Assembly (NCBI GenBank): GCA_947044405.1
Contig: CAMRHE010000011.1
Coordinates: 6,988,501 to 7,052,500 of the forward strand
Source: Leptodactylus fallax
Taxonomy: Eukaryota > Chordata > Amphibia > Anura > Leptodactylidae
Reading direction: 5' to 3'
Length of the DNA: 64,000 nt
Shown: positions 11,374 to 22,976 of the stretch, in pieces
Layout: each line of letters starts with the position of its first letter
Position numbering within the stretch: the stretch's first letter is position 1
The notes under the pieces: model-generated
What the model saw: only the letters and a program-made list of their open reading frames with translations
Databases searched by the model: none
What the model was told of the DNA's origin: nothing
Made by a program: the position numbers and the translations under genes

Positions 11374-11852
11374 AGGGAATCTGTCAGGTCAATCAGGGAC
11401 ACTAAACCACCCACAGGTCCTTATAGAGCTGGGGTTTGGTGTCCCAGATCACCCTGTTGTAATGCAATTCGAGGGCGCATTAAAAATAAAAAACCTTTAT
11501 ACTTACCTAGCTAAGGGTCCGATCGACGCTTTTTGGTGAGATCAGTCCGGCTTATTCATGAGGCACGCCTCCCGGCGCCTGCGGTGTTCTTCAGTGAAGC
11601 CAAAGATGGACACCCTGGCTTCACTGCGTATTTGCGGGGCATGCTCACTGAAGCTGAGGAGTACTCCTCTGGCTTCATTGAAGAACTGTGCAGGCGCAGG
11701 AAGTACAGCGGCCGGGTGAGTATAAAGCTTTTTTATTTTTAATGCGGCCATGGATTGCGTTATAACAGGGTGATTTGGGACACTAAACCCCAGGTCCTTA
11801 TGGACGTGTGGGTGGTTTAGTGTCCCAAATTGCCCTGACAGATTCCCTTTAA
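11370..11852. mobile_element. Second T2/Kolobok-like MITE sharing the TTAA of its neighbour
   Basis: Ends TTAAAGGGAATCTGTCAGG and CCTGACAGATTCCCTTTAA. Subterminal text GACACTAAACCACCCACAGG is mirrored near 11810. The left TTAA (11370-11373) is the same one that ends the preceding MITE, so one of the two inserted into the target duplication of the other. Confidence 0.88.
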
Positions 11853-12059
11853 GTACGACAACACTGCGTCTACTGGCGGGGCTGTCAATACAAGAAGTAG
11901 TGTTGAGCCTTTTACTATCCACATTTTTATTGTTAGTATTTGCCTGTCATGTTTTTTCCAGTAATTGTTTTGCTGTACACACTGCTTAATTTCTGACACT
12001 GTGTGTATTTTTTTTGTTGCTTTTTTACAAACATGTATTCTAGGAAAAGTCAGCTTTAA

Positions 12060-12470
12060 ATAACAGAGTTTTGTTTTAGACTAGAGCAGGCTTGACTATA
12101 TATGGGGTAAACATAAAAAAAAAAAATGCTTAAATAATGGAGATTCCTCTTTTTTTAGATCAGCAGAGGCTTCAATACTGTATACATGTGCAGAAGAAAA
12201 AAGATTAAAAAATGATTTGATTATTTTTTTCAGATTAAAAACACTCCGTCACACTGTACAATTGGTGGTGAGAAGAGTAGAAACTAAAAAAAACATTAAA
12301 TAGCAAGTTTTTTTTCAGATTAGTGCAGGCTACACTGTATTTTGGGTGCACAGAATACAACAATATAAACCTTAAAATAAGAGATTTTTTTTTTAGATTA
12401 GTGGAGACTGCAATACTATATACATAAACAGCAAAAAAAATATAGAATCCTGAAAAGAACAGGCAATTAA
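12060..12470. repeat. Degenerate tandem repeat, unit roughly 80-90 bases
   Basis: A motif of the form TTTTTTAGATTAGTGCAGGC followed by TACACTGTAT and an A-rich stretch recurs about five times (near 12075, 12155, 12230, 12310 and 12395). Units are diverged, with long T and A runs. No coding frame. Confidence 0.6.
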
Positions 12471-12486
12471 TATAGAGTTTTTGGAC

Positions 12487-13080
12487 TTTGTAAAGGTATT
12501 TAAGACTGTCCCTCATAGATAGATAATTTAAGGTCTATCTGCTTAGAAAGTATAATCTGCAACTGAATTGAAAGGAGGTTAATGAATCACATCCAGAAAG
12601 GCAGAGGGTTCTCCATGATGGGGCCCTAAAGGTTCTTTTACCTCTTAAAATACGGTATACCAATATTCTAATGGCAGGTAGGGCCCACACTACAGATTTA
12701 CGCTTTGGGGTGTAGGAGTTTCAAGTCATTCCTCTGAGGTCCATGGTTCAGTTTTGGGTCCATTTTTATTCAACTTATTTGTTAATGATATGGAAAATAT
12801 AATTAATTACAATATGTCTATTTTTGCAGATAAGCAAGAACCCACTGTATGTATTATAGTGCAGTCTACAGAATATGTTTAGAAATTATGAGCCAAAGTG
12901 GAAACGCATCCATCTGGCAAATAAAGTTTTATGTGAATAAGTGTAAAGTTCTACATCGGGGTCATAATATCTGCATGAATCATAGAGGTGTAGAGGTAGT
13001 GATACTGAAGTTAGAAAACATACAAAGGAGAACCACAAATCTGATAATGGCCATGAGGAGGAACTTAGTAGACTGCATTT
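12487..13080 (+). pseudogene. CR1-like non-LTR reverse transcriptase relic
   Basis: Forward-strand pieces in shifting frames follow the order of a CR1-type reverse transcriptase: DFVKVFKTVPH (the D-x-x-KAFDTVPH region) at 12487, then GSVLGPFLFNLFVND at about 12748, then FADK where the catalytic FADD is expected, then WQIKFYVNKCKVLHRGHN at about 12917. The second catalytic aspartate is replaced and several stops intervene, so the copy is dead. The family copies its RNA at nicked target DNA. Confidence 0.7.
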
Positions 13081-13329
13081 AGAGAATCCCGGTACTTGTA
13101 GCCATACCCTGATGTTAATGGTGGAAAATCAGAAAAGATAAGAACAGAGAAAGTCCAGAGACTCTGAAAAACCAAAAATCTCAGCCTGACACAGACAAAT
13201 ATTTAAAAAGAGACATGTGGCCTCCCTGCATCCAAAGGGAAGATGGCACTGCCATCCACACTGGAACTGGAATCTATGGAAGACTCGGACAAAAGAGATC
13301 CTCACGGACAACAGATACCAGTGGCAGGA

Positions 13330-13960
13330 AAAAACCTAGTCCTATTTTATTTGTTTCTGAAACACACAAAAATTAAGAACCCTGACACCAGTGATGAAGG
13401 AATTGCAGGATATTAAAGCTGTAATTAAGCACATAAGCACCAGGAAGGATAGACTGGGAACTTCACAGACAGTGTTAACTTCAGTCTAACAACCTGGTGT
13501 AAACTTGCTGAACAACATAACATACCGAAATGAGGCTTTGTTATTTATCAAAGACCAGGAAAATACAGCCAGAGGAATAACCTCTATCTGAAGGGGCTTC
13601 CTGAGTCTTATGCACTAGATTCATTATTGCAGGTGGCAACAACCATCTTTAATAACTTTACTGGCAGCTGAGAGGGCAGCAAATGTCACAGTTGAAAGGA
13701 TCTATAGGGCCTTGCGCTACAGACCTTACTCTGATGATTGGCCTAGGGGCATCATCTGTGGTCTGCTAGGCTCTGTTGACTCACCTGAAATCTTAGGAAA
13801 GGCCCAGGGGACACAGATGCGATTATATTTTTAGACCATAAACTGTTCATATGTCAAGACATCCCATCAACTACATTAGTGAAAAAGCACACTATACGAC
13901 CATTCTGTGCCACCTCCTAAACCACAACTTGTCCTCCTGCTGGCTTTTTACATTTGGGCT
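13330..13960 (+). pseudogene. L1/Tx1-like ORF1 relic
   Basis: The forward strand contains QRNNLYLKGLPES near 13571 and, in another frame, ERIYRALRYRPYSDDWPRGI near 13695, followed by SPEILGKAQG. This order (RRNNL-x-x-GLPES, RALRP-x-PR-I, EILRKAR) is that of the RNA-binding ORF1 protein of vertebrate L1/Tx1 elements and is repeated at 32589-32897 in a better preserved copy. Frameshifts and stops show it is inactive. Confidence 0.6.
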
Positions 13961-14039
13961 GTCTACCACCAAGTAGGACAGAAAGATCATTATCTAGACA
14001 TCCCAAGACCTAGATAAGTGTGGATTTTATAGCTGAGTG

Positions 14040-14460
14040 CATAACTATATTCTGCATTTTAACTGTATTTGGCCTTTATTTTCCTACATTCTTTACCTAA
14101 TTCACTTTTTCTGAAGTATCTAGCCTCTATTCTGATTTTTAGCTGTATTTGGCCTCTGTTCTCCTGTATTCTGCCTCTTTTTCACTTTTCAACCATATTT
14201 GGCCTCTGGAATCTATTCTACTGTATTATTCCTCTATTTCACTTTTCAACTGTATTTGGTCATTATTCTCGTGTACTCTGCCTCTATTTCACTTTTCAGT
14301 TGTATTTGGCCTCTATTCTTCTGTATTATGTCTCTATTTCACTTTTCAGATGCATTTTTTTGCTATTTTTCTATATTCTGCCTTTATTTCCCTTTTTTAA
14401 TGTATTTGGTTGCTATTCTCCTGTATTCTGCCTCTATATCACTGAAGAACATATCACTGA
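14040..14460 (+). repeat. 50-bp minisatellite
   Basis: Six to eight units of 50 bp built on ATTTGGCCTCTATTCTCCTG, TATTCTGCCT and CTATTTCACTTTTCA. Unit length was counted directly between ATTTGG motifs. Shorter diverged units recur at 18895-18965 next to another shared block, so the minisatellite belongs to a dispersed element. Confidence 0.8.
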
Positions 14461-14649
14461 AAAAAAAAAATAATAGTATGAGCGAAACTTAACCCTTTCC
14501 CTGCCACCCAGGTATGTTATAGGTCCGCCCAGGGTGGCACTTTTGTATCAGAGGACATATGTTATATGTACTTACTACTAATGCCGATATCTCAGGATCA
14601 GTTAGGGCTATGAATAGGATTACTTTTAAGAAGAAAATCTCATCTTTAT

Positions 14650-14815
14650 AATGATACCAAGATTATCATGATAGCCCTTACAGATCCAGGGCAATTTGCT
14701 GGTGAAAATGCAATTCAGCATTGAGATCCCAATGCAGATCTCAAGTCCAGACAGGTTTTTAACAGGAAATCGCTCCAAATCTGTAAGGGCTATCATGATG
14801 ATCTTGGTATATCTT
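14650..14815. repeat. Inverted repeat, arms about 33 bases
   Basis: GATACCAAGATTATCATGAT plus AGCCCTTACAGAT at the left pairs with ATCTGTAAGGGCTATCATG plus ATGATCTTGGTATATC at the right, with one or two mismatches and a loop of about 85 bases. No family was recognised. Confidence 0.75.
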
Positions 14816-14989
14816 GATAAATCATCGTCTGTGCATAACCTGTATGTGACTCCAGGGGGAGAGGTAGCATGGACTTCTGTCCATGTTATCCCCTCTCCCA
14901 TCAGAGAGCATACTATACTTTTGCTCTCTGATTGGCACATAGAGGGATAATGTAATACCTCTCTGGGCCTAATCAGAGGGGTGTTTTTA

Positions 14990-15330
14990 TGTAATAAACA
15001 TATCCAGGAAGTTATTGGCGCTGTGACCCAGACATTTAATCATCGTCCAAAAAGAGTTGCACCAAACACTTACACAACACAGACACAAAGTCATCACTAA
15101 AGTTTACATTTGACCTTGTCCCTGTCCTGTCCATACATGATCTTTATATAGTAAAATATGCCAACCGCCTCCCTGTTACACTGTAAAATAATAGCAGTAA
15201 TGATTATCACTAGAGATGAATGTACAAAACGCTTCAATCAGATAACACTTTTTCACCCATTGAATGTCACCATATAAAATCCCAGTTTTTGGCAGTTTTC
15301 GGATGGGTATAATAGCGGATGTTTGTTTTG
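14990..15330 (+). repeat. Dispersed repeat, copy A (copy B at 49225-49615)
   Basis: Shares ordered blocks with copy B: TTGGCGCTGTGACCCAGA, CACTTACACAACACA, CATCA(C/A)TAAAGTTTACATT, CCCAGTTTTTGGCAG and GATGGGTATAATAGCGG. Sequence is diverged but collinear over about 330 bases. No coding potential. Confidence 0.75.
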
Positions 15331-15739
15331 TTTTTTTTTTTGCACCCACAGCACAAACAAAACACCTGGACTTCCAGTAGTCATCAGATCTACAATTATG
15401 GCTCTCTAACACCAATAATGATGAACCGCAGGAACTTCAGAGTCCATGTCGTGTCCATAATATGTGAGCAATAAAGCGGCCATGTTATGCCAATCTGAAC
15501 TCGGCCCTAGTTATCACATTAGTTAGGTATAGAGGTTATCATTACTCTTTAGAGTTACAATTTTTATAGGGGGATAGAAATGTGTCTACTTTCAGAAAAT
15601 ATATAGGTATTGGAGGTTAGTATGATTTTTTAACGTTAAAATTTAGATTTTATTTGGCCATCTCAAAGCTGTGAAAATTGCTCTTGCTACCAGAGGTGCA
15701 AAATATCTGGAGACCCCTGGTAGCGAAAGGGTTAATAGA

Positions 15740-15930
15740 CCATTAGCAGACACTTTGCACCTATTATTATGTGACTGAAACCTTATACAAGCTTTATCTG
15801 TGTGTATCTGAAATGCTAGCTTCCACCCCCTCATAGATTGTAGGTGTGTGAGTGGTTGCTTTATCAGCACCTGTGTCTTTATCATATATTGTATGTAACT
15901 GCCTGCATCCTGCACAGAATTATGGGTTCT
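15740..15930 (+). repeat. Dispersed repeat paired with 18655-18860
   Basis: Collinear blocks AGCACTTTGCACC, CTTTATCTGTGTG, GATTGTAGGTGTGTGAGT, TCTTATCATATATTG-like and TGCCTGCATCCTGCACAGAA occur in the same order in both places. Together with the 50-bp minisatellite pieces, this suggests two copies of one larger element. Confidence 0.7.
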
Positions 15931-16265
15931 TAATTCAAGGTAGGGCAGCACTCCCATATTCAGTATACTATTGGTGGGTACAAGTTCTGTGTGGGGTTGA
16001 ACACCTCTCCTCTTCATGTATATTCTGGAAACCAAAAAAGTAGAACAGCACTCTACAGCGTTTATGCTTCATGAAATTTATTTGCTTGTCTGTGTTCATA
16101 ATAATACAATGTATTGGGTTATTTACCCTTCATCAGGCATCTGTTTCGTATGGCTGGTGTCTTATGGACACGAAATACAATATGTTTAGTTTGTCTGTGG
16201 ACACATGGTAGGAGGCCCATGTTGCTTGCTTTCCCAGAGGATAGTTTTGCAGTATCATCATAGGA

Positions 16266-16594
16266 GCAGGCGTTAGGGAAGGGCAAACCGGGCAATCGCT
16301 CAGGGCCCCCACAAATTAAGGAGGCCCCCTGACTTCAGTATCATTAGATGTGAATAAGCACCCGGAGCCCCAAGCTCCTGAGGGGGCCCACTGGGCTCTC
16401 TCCCCCTCCTCTTCCCGGAGTCTTGCACTGCAGGGGATGATCAACTACATTAGGCTGCTGCAGCCCAGTGTAATCAATCCCTGACTCAGCTCTAGGTTTG
16501 TGTTGTCGTGTGTGTGTGTGCGTGTGTGTACATGGTGTGTGGGTGTGTGTGTGTGTGTGTGTGTACATGTTGTGTGTCTATGTGTTTGTATGTA
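16266..16594 (+). mobile_element. hAT-like terminal fragment followed by a (GT)n microsatellite
   Basis: CAGGCGTTAGGGAAGGGCAA with GGGCAATCGCTCAGGGCCCC looks like a hAT left end, whose usual start would be CAGGGGCGTAGC. From about 16500 the sequence becomes an interrupted GT repeat, ending where the Tc1 starts. A matching 8-bp duplication was not found, so the far end is uncertain. Confidence 0.5.
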
Positions 16595-17419
<825 letters not shown>

Positions 17420-17421
17420 CT

Positions 17422-18327
17422 ATTATTATACTCTGGGGTCTTTTCTGACCCCAGAGTATAATGTTCAGATGCCCAGGGGAAGTGAAAAAAAAAAAGGTCT
17501 TACTTACCTCTCCTGTGCTCCAACGCGAATTCCTGCTGTCTTCAATGATGTCACAGACGGCACGTGGGTCCGGCTGGCATCGAGGCACAATGACGCCGAC
17601 GTAACCCACATCTGTGATGTCATTGAAGAGGGTCGAAAACAGCAGGAATTAGCACTGGAGCACAGGAAGAGACCCCAGAGTACAATAATAGTTCATGGGT
17701 CGTTATCCCAAAATGTTTGTAATATTTGCACCAAACACTGTAGGAGACATTATACTGTGTGAAGGGGCCACTATGGGACATTATACTGTGTGGAGGGGCC
17801 ACTATGGGACATTATACTGTGTGGAGGGGCCACTATGGGACATTACACTTTGTGAAGGGGCCACTATAGGACATTATACTGTGTGGAGGGGCTGCCATGG
17901 GACATTATACTGTGTGGAGGGGCCGCTATGGAACATTATACTGTGTGGCGGGGCCACTATGAGACATTATACTGTGTGAAAGGGCTGCCATGGGACATTA
18001 AGCTGTGTGCAAGGTTCACCCAACAAATACCAAGTACCGCAGCCGTACTTATCGATCCTCATGCATTCCATATCACGTCCCTGAAGTCCTGAAGCTGTTA
18101 AGCGTCAGCGATGTGATATGGGACGCACAGGGCCCCCTGGAGGTCTGAAGGGAAAGTGAGGGTGGCCGTGGGCAGAAGTGAGAGCCAGTAAGTAAATAGG
18201 GCCCGTTACCTGCTGGAGTAACTCCAGCAGTTAATGGCCTATTTAAAAAATAAAAGCAACAGGGGCCCACCGGGACCCCTATGGTGACGGGCCCCATAGC
18301 AGGTGCTATGGCGGTAGTTCCGCCACT
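17422..18327. mobile_element. hAT-related mosaic: foldback, 31-bp array and hAT end
   Basis: Order: hairpin at 17422-17462, foldback arms (CTGTCTTCAATGATGTCACA against TGTGATGTCATTGAAGAG) to 17690, linker AGTTCATGGGTCG, 31-bp satellite at 17744-18010, then a block at 18030-18250 that is the reverse of 5990-6190, ending CGGTAGTTCCGCCACTG, a hAT-type terminus (CAGTGGCGGAACTACCG reversed). The left hAT end is not identified with certainty (16266 is a candidate) and no target duplication was found. Confidence 0.65.
17744..18010 (+). repeat. 31-bp satellite array, copy 3 of 4
   Basis: Eight to nine units of the shared 31-bp satellite, here mostly ATTATACTGTGTGGAGGGGCC followed by ACTATGGGAC. The array shows a local variant (GTGGAGG instead of GTGCAGG) in most units, implying homogenisation after it separated from the other arrays. 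Confidence 0.88.
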
Positions 18328-18334
18328 GTATGTC

Positions 18335-18525
18335 TTAGAATTTAGGGTCCCACTTGTAAACTTGCCCAGGACCCCACTTTGTCTAAAACTGGCTCTACAT
18401 AGGAGAAAGTGCTTCCAACTTTTCTGGCTACTGGTGATCTGTGGGAGTCCCGGGTGTCTGACCCCCACAGATCTAATATAAGGATAGACTCATCAATGTT
18501 AGAAACTGGAAAACCCTTTTAACTA
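18335..18525. repeat. Fragments of a hAT end and a T2-like MITE end
   Basis: 18349-18394 (TTGCCCAGGACCCCACTTTG, TCTAAAACTGGC) is a diverged copy of the hAT terminus found at 24834 and 39143. 18425-18525 ends CTGGAAAACCCTTTTAA, resembling a T2-type MITE end with one altered base. Neither has a partner end nearby. Confidence 0.5.
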
Positions 18526-18654
18526 ATACATCATGGCTTTTTTCAGGATGCAGCCAGACCCTGCTTGTTTGGAGGGTGCTTGTACTACTGGAGTGCATGT
18601 ATGGCGGTGCTGGACAACCCACCTAATCTAATAGTATGGGCGTCAATTAATAGG

Positions 18655-18965
18655 CTGTTAGCCAGCACTGTGCACCTTACATTATCATGTAACTGGCTCC
18701 TTATAGCACACTTTATCTGTGTGCATTTAAAATACTGGTATCCACCCCCCCCCCCCCCCATGGATTGTAGGTGTGTGAGTCGTTATTTCATCAACATTAT
18801 GCATCTGTGCTTTCTTATCATATATTGCATGGACTTGCCTGCATCCTGCACAGAACCATGTTAAATGAGGCCTTTTTCAGTATTTTATATCACTTTTATT
18901 TGGCCTCCATTTTACTTTTCTGCTGTATTTGAACTCTATTCTCCTGTATTATCTTGTCTCATTAT
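18655..18965 (+). repeat. Dispersed repeat paired with 15740-15930, plus minisatellite remnants
   Basis: Contains the same ordered blocks as 15740-15930 (ATTGTAGGTGTGTGAGT, TGCCTGCATCCTGCACAGAA), a run of C near 18750, and then two diverged 50-bp minisatellite units (TTTGGCCTCCATTTTACTTT; TTTGAACTCTATTCTCCTG). Confidence 0.65.
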
Positions 18966-21230
18966 TCTCTTATTTTCCCGTCTGTTCTGCTCTCCTATGT
19001 TTGGTCCATTCAGCACACAGCAGTATAATCAACACTACACTGCACAGTCAACACAGTAGTGGTGGCATTGCTGTGTAGAGGAAAGATGAGAATGAGCAAG
19101 GCATAACATAACAGGAAGATAGACGGGACATACATTCAGCTCTCCCCATTGTTTGAATAAAATAAGCCAAGTTTCAGGACAGTGGCAATGCTGCAAATGT
19201 TCCTCCCCTTTTAATGTCCCGCTCTTACAGATGTTGGTGTATCTATGTGCAAAGCAAAAGCTGTATTGCTCCTTCCGAAACACCTCCTCATCCCTCCTCT
19301 CCCCTCCATAGAATGCTGTATATGCGGCTGGATATGGAGGTAGATCTCTATGTAAACAAACAATCTGATTAAAGATCATGAGGAGGAGAGGAACCTAATA
19401 AGTGGTGAAGGAAACAAGGACACTGTCCTCCCTTACCTTTCCTCTTGGATGGACATGTCCAAATATGTGTAAGTTAGCACAAAGGGATATGCTAGCTATC
19501 CTATTTGTGCCTACTAGTGCTGGGTGAACCATGCAAAATTTGTCTTGGGAATATGTGTGAGGATTGCGCTGCAGTTTTGTTTTGGGCCAAACTTGTTCAT
19601 CTGAACTGTAATTGCCATTATTATATTCTAGGGTCTCTTTAGACCCAAGATTATAGTAAGTGCAGGCCCAGGATAGGCATAGGCACTAGGGGTGAGTGAA
19701 ATGGTTCTTAACTAAATAAATAAGCCAGGTTCATTACAAATTTTCCAAAAATTTTGGGTTTGGTTAACTTCAGAGCCCAGAGTATAGTAAACTAGTAGAT
19801 TAGGTAGGCAGACAAAAGAGAGGCTGAAAAAGGATTTGTGCCTATTATGCCTGAGGAATAGTTGTTGCGGCCTACAGCCCTTTGTGACCTCCTAGGGAGC
19901 TGCTTTTGGATACAGACTGTGCTGTAGATATGGACTGTGTTTTGTTCCTGGGTGGCATGCTACCTTAGGTGTCCTCATTTTGGGAATAAAATTTTTGGTC
20001 TGCTTCATCTTTCCTTGCTCTTTTGATTTGTGTGGTCATCGAGAAAGAACCCCACCCTGACAACCATATTACCATATAATGGTATACTTCATTTTATGAT
20101 GGAAAATTAAAATATTTCATGGCCTCAGAAGAATCTGTTAAAATACCTGGGTCAATCTTTTAAAACTAATTGCTGATTGATGCCTTACTCTTCATTTTTC
20201 ATGTTTATGAGTATCATACATTTTTGTTTTCTCTTTTTTTTTTAGCTTTCTGCAAAATATTTTGTAGTATCTGTTTTATACTGACAAATTACAGCTGAGA
20301 AAGAAAAATGTTTAATTATGTTCAGAATCTATAGTGTATATGTTTATCTCTCATTTTTGCCCATGATTTATTTCTTAGATTTATTTCCATGGATAACTGG
20401 ATTTCTCCTAATTTTCTGATAATTTACCTACCTCTTTATATAGGATATGCTCTTCTTTAGATTTTGTCTTTATGATACCACATGATGGCACTGTGATTCA
20501 CTGATTTTAAACAAACAAATGCATGCAAATGCAAAGATCAAGCTATTATTAGGAAAGTGCATTATATCTTTAGTACTTGCTGTTTTTATGCATTAAGTAC
20601 TTATGCCAAGTAGGACTAGGTCCATTATACAATGTAATAACAAACATTGTGTTTGTTTGTACTGTGGGCATTGTTTAGTCTTATATTCTGTTTAATTAAG
20701 ATTTTTTAGTTATAAAAATGAGCTGAGGAACAGTATAGAATTTAAATAACTGAAATATTATGATATTATATCTAAGGTTTTGGGCATAACTACAAGGGTA
20801 GAAGACTTAGTGCCATGGGGCGCAAGAACTAAGGGGTACATTTCCAGTGAAAACTAGGATGCAACTTGTGATAAATATGGATGATGGAGGGAGATGTGGA
20901 AAACCGATTGCGTCAAAATTATTGTACTGGGACATCATAATGCCATCATGTGACATCATTATAAATACTTTCCTCATATGCTATGATGTCATAGTCTTCA
21001 GACTGATCTTTTTATGTGTGCATTATCCCTGTGCAATGATGTCATACTGGGCATTACCTCTGTACTGTGACATAACTGTGTATTTTATCTTAGAACAGCA
21101 ATGTACAGTACAATTGCTTAAACTTCATCTGCAGATCAACAATGCTCCAAGCACTGATCTTCCTGTGTGGTGCCAAGTAAGAATGGGTGAATCTCTGAAG
21201 ATTTGTTTCCTATCATGTTTGGACAAAACA
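18966..21230. other. No recognised gene; one decayed GGGTCT hairpin
   Basis: At 19617-19658 a degenerate hairpin (TTATATTCTAGGGTCTC, TTTAGACCCAAGATTATAG) repeats the module seen at 17422 and 29851. At 19517 TAGTGCTGGGTGAACC resembles the hAT end at 51771. The remainder is AT-rich without protein-like frames. Confidence 0.45.
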
Positions 21231-21246
21231 ATCCACCGGATGTGAA

Positions 21247-21470
21247 ATTATTATACTCTGGGATCTCTTCAGACCCCAGAGTATATATAGAAGTAGGATC
21301 AAGGGAGGTGTAAATAATAAAAAAACACATTTATACTCACCTTCTCTCACCTTTTTTGGGCCTAGGAGTGGCATCTTTCTCCAGCGTCTGACGCTCTTCT
21401 GTGATGTCACCCACCCAGGGTCATTACTGAGGCCTGATTGGGCCTCAGTAGTAACATGGGTACGCCGAGG
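21247..21470. repeat. Half of the hairpin/foldback module
   Basis: Hairpin TTATTATACTCTGGGATCTC with CAGACCCCAGAGTATATATA at 21247-21286 is followed by the left foldback arm (CAAGGGAGGTG, ACTCACCTTCTCTCACC) and TGACGCTCTTCTGTGATGTC. The mirrored right arm is absent. Confidence 0.7.
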
Positions 21471-22338
21471 TAGAAACCGTTCTTCTTCTCACAGTTATCT
21501 ACTCCATTGTGGCTGTGGTTTGCTGCATGCAGCAATCATTCACCATATACTGTTGCTCAAGAAAATTTGTGGCACACCAGTGTGCCTGTCACTTTAAAAA
21601 GTAATAAATAATTGAGTGTAGCACTAAATAGTGTAGTGACAATTTACATAATTTCAATACAAATTAGGGGCACCCTATCAGTGTACCTACTGCCTAATCT
21701 ACTAGTTTGCAGGACTATCTTCCAAAACTGATCATGAGGTAGAAATTGTTGTTCATCTTACTCTCACAGTTATCTACTCCATTGTGTCTGTAATTTGCTG
21801 CATACAGTAATCATATACTCCTGCGCAAAAACTGATGCTCCAGTACATGCAACAGAGCCACTCAATGTCCTTACATCCATGAAATAAGGGAGTGGAGTGT
21901 AAGCAATGACTTGCTGTAGTGAAGTTGGGGGTAGGAAATGGTCCAGTGTGTAGGAACTGGATGAGGCAGATGTGCCTGTCCTGTACCTGTGAGTTGATGT
22001 CAGTACTAGAATGCACCAGGCCTTCCTGCATTTCTAGACTGTGGCCTCTGATGCTCAAAACATTGACCCAGTGGGCCATGACAGCTAATGTATTGTCCCC
22101 TGCCCATAATTGATGCTCCACATATTGAGGGTGGTGTGCACCTTTCCCCACATGGACATTTACAAAGAGAGGCCCACATGGCGATATTAAGCAGGGAAAA
22201 CTTTCCTTGAGAAATAATGGTGGATACTGGTATTCTCCATCAAGTATGTGCTCCAACATCAGCGAAACACAGTGGATTCCACTAAGTGGCATGGCAGCAA
22301 CTACACTGTCAGTAACTTGGCCAGTGAAGTTGCTGGAT

Positions 22339-22589
22339 TTATTTATTAATTTTTTATTTTATGCTCACTTACATAGCACTATGATATTCCACAGTGCTTT
22401 TACAGACACTGTCCCATATAGGGCTCACAATCTACATTTCCCTATCAGTATGTCTTTGGAGTGTGGGAGGAAACCAACGGAAACCCACACAAACACAGGG
22501 AGAACATACAAACTCCTTGCAGATGTTGGTAGGATTCAAACCCAGGACTCCAGCACTGCAAGGCTGCAGTGCTAATCACTGAGCCACCG
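22339..22589 (-). mobile_element. tRNA-derived SINE with target duplication TGCTGGAT
   Basis: On the reverse strand the head reads GTGGCTCAGTGATTAGCACT (polymerase III A box) and GGGTTTGAATCC (B box), with GCAGCCTTGCAGTGCTGGAG between. The body has GTTTCCTCCCACACTCCAAA, and the tail GGAATATCATAGTGCTATGT ends in A/T-rich sequence. TGCTGGAT occurs at 22331-22338 and 22590-22597, and copy 1 of the host hAT lacks the insert. SINEs are transcribed by polymerase III and copied by a partner LINE. The tail resembles the one at 5640-5705. Confidence 0.85.
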
Positions 22590-22976
22590 TGCTGGATGCT
22601 GTTGCTGATTACTGGACACACATTCCTTTATGGATGATGAATGACATTAGTGTGGAGAAGGAGAAGCAGAAGGAGATGATGATGAATGATAATGATGGCA
22701 ATGACCAAGTGCTAAGTGTGGATGTGGTCTGCCTACCAAGATGATCATGGGAAGGAAAAATCGAACTGTCTTGCTCACTTGGTGCCTCTGCCAATTCCAT
22801 TTTGCCAAATGAGCCGGCGATGCCATTTCATGTGAGTACGCAGAGACCTAGTTTCTACACGTGTGCCAGCATGCCCATGGCTAATCATATACTTGCAAAA
22901 ATTTGCAATTGATTTGCCATTTGGTAATGTCCAAAAAAATTTCCATATGGGAGATGACCATATGTAGCTACATATA

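Noticed and set aside
11542..11922. Reverse-strand open frame of 126 codons
   Set aside because: Spans the arms of a palindromic MITE and runs out of it. No protein family.
14069..14492. Hydrophobic open frames of 134, 97 and 83 codons that look like membrane proteins
   Set aside because: They fall in the T-rich 50-bp minisatellite, where Phe/Leu-rich translations are expected by composition.
15643..16035. Reverse-strand open frame of 130 codons
   Set aside because: Covers the dispersed repeat at 15740-15930, and its counterpart at 18655-18860 does not preserve a frame.
19900..20060. Possible LTR end with GGGAATAAAATTTTT polyadenylation-like signal
   Set aside because: No TG start, matching end, duplication or second copy was found, so it cannot be supported.
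22540..22589. tRNA-like sequence with A and B boxes
   Set aside because: It is the head of a SINE with a body, tail and target duplication; it does not fold as a complete tRNA gene.
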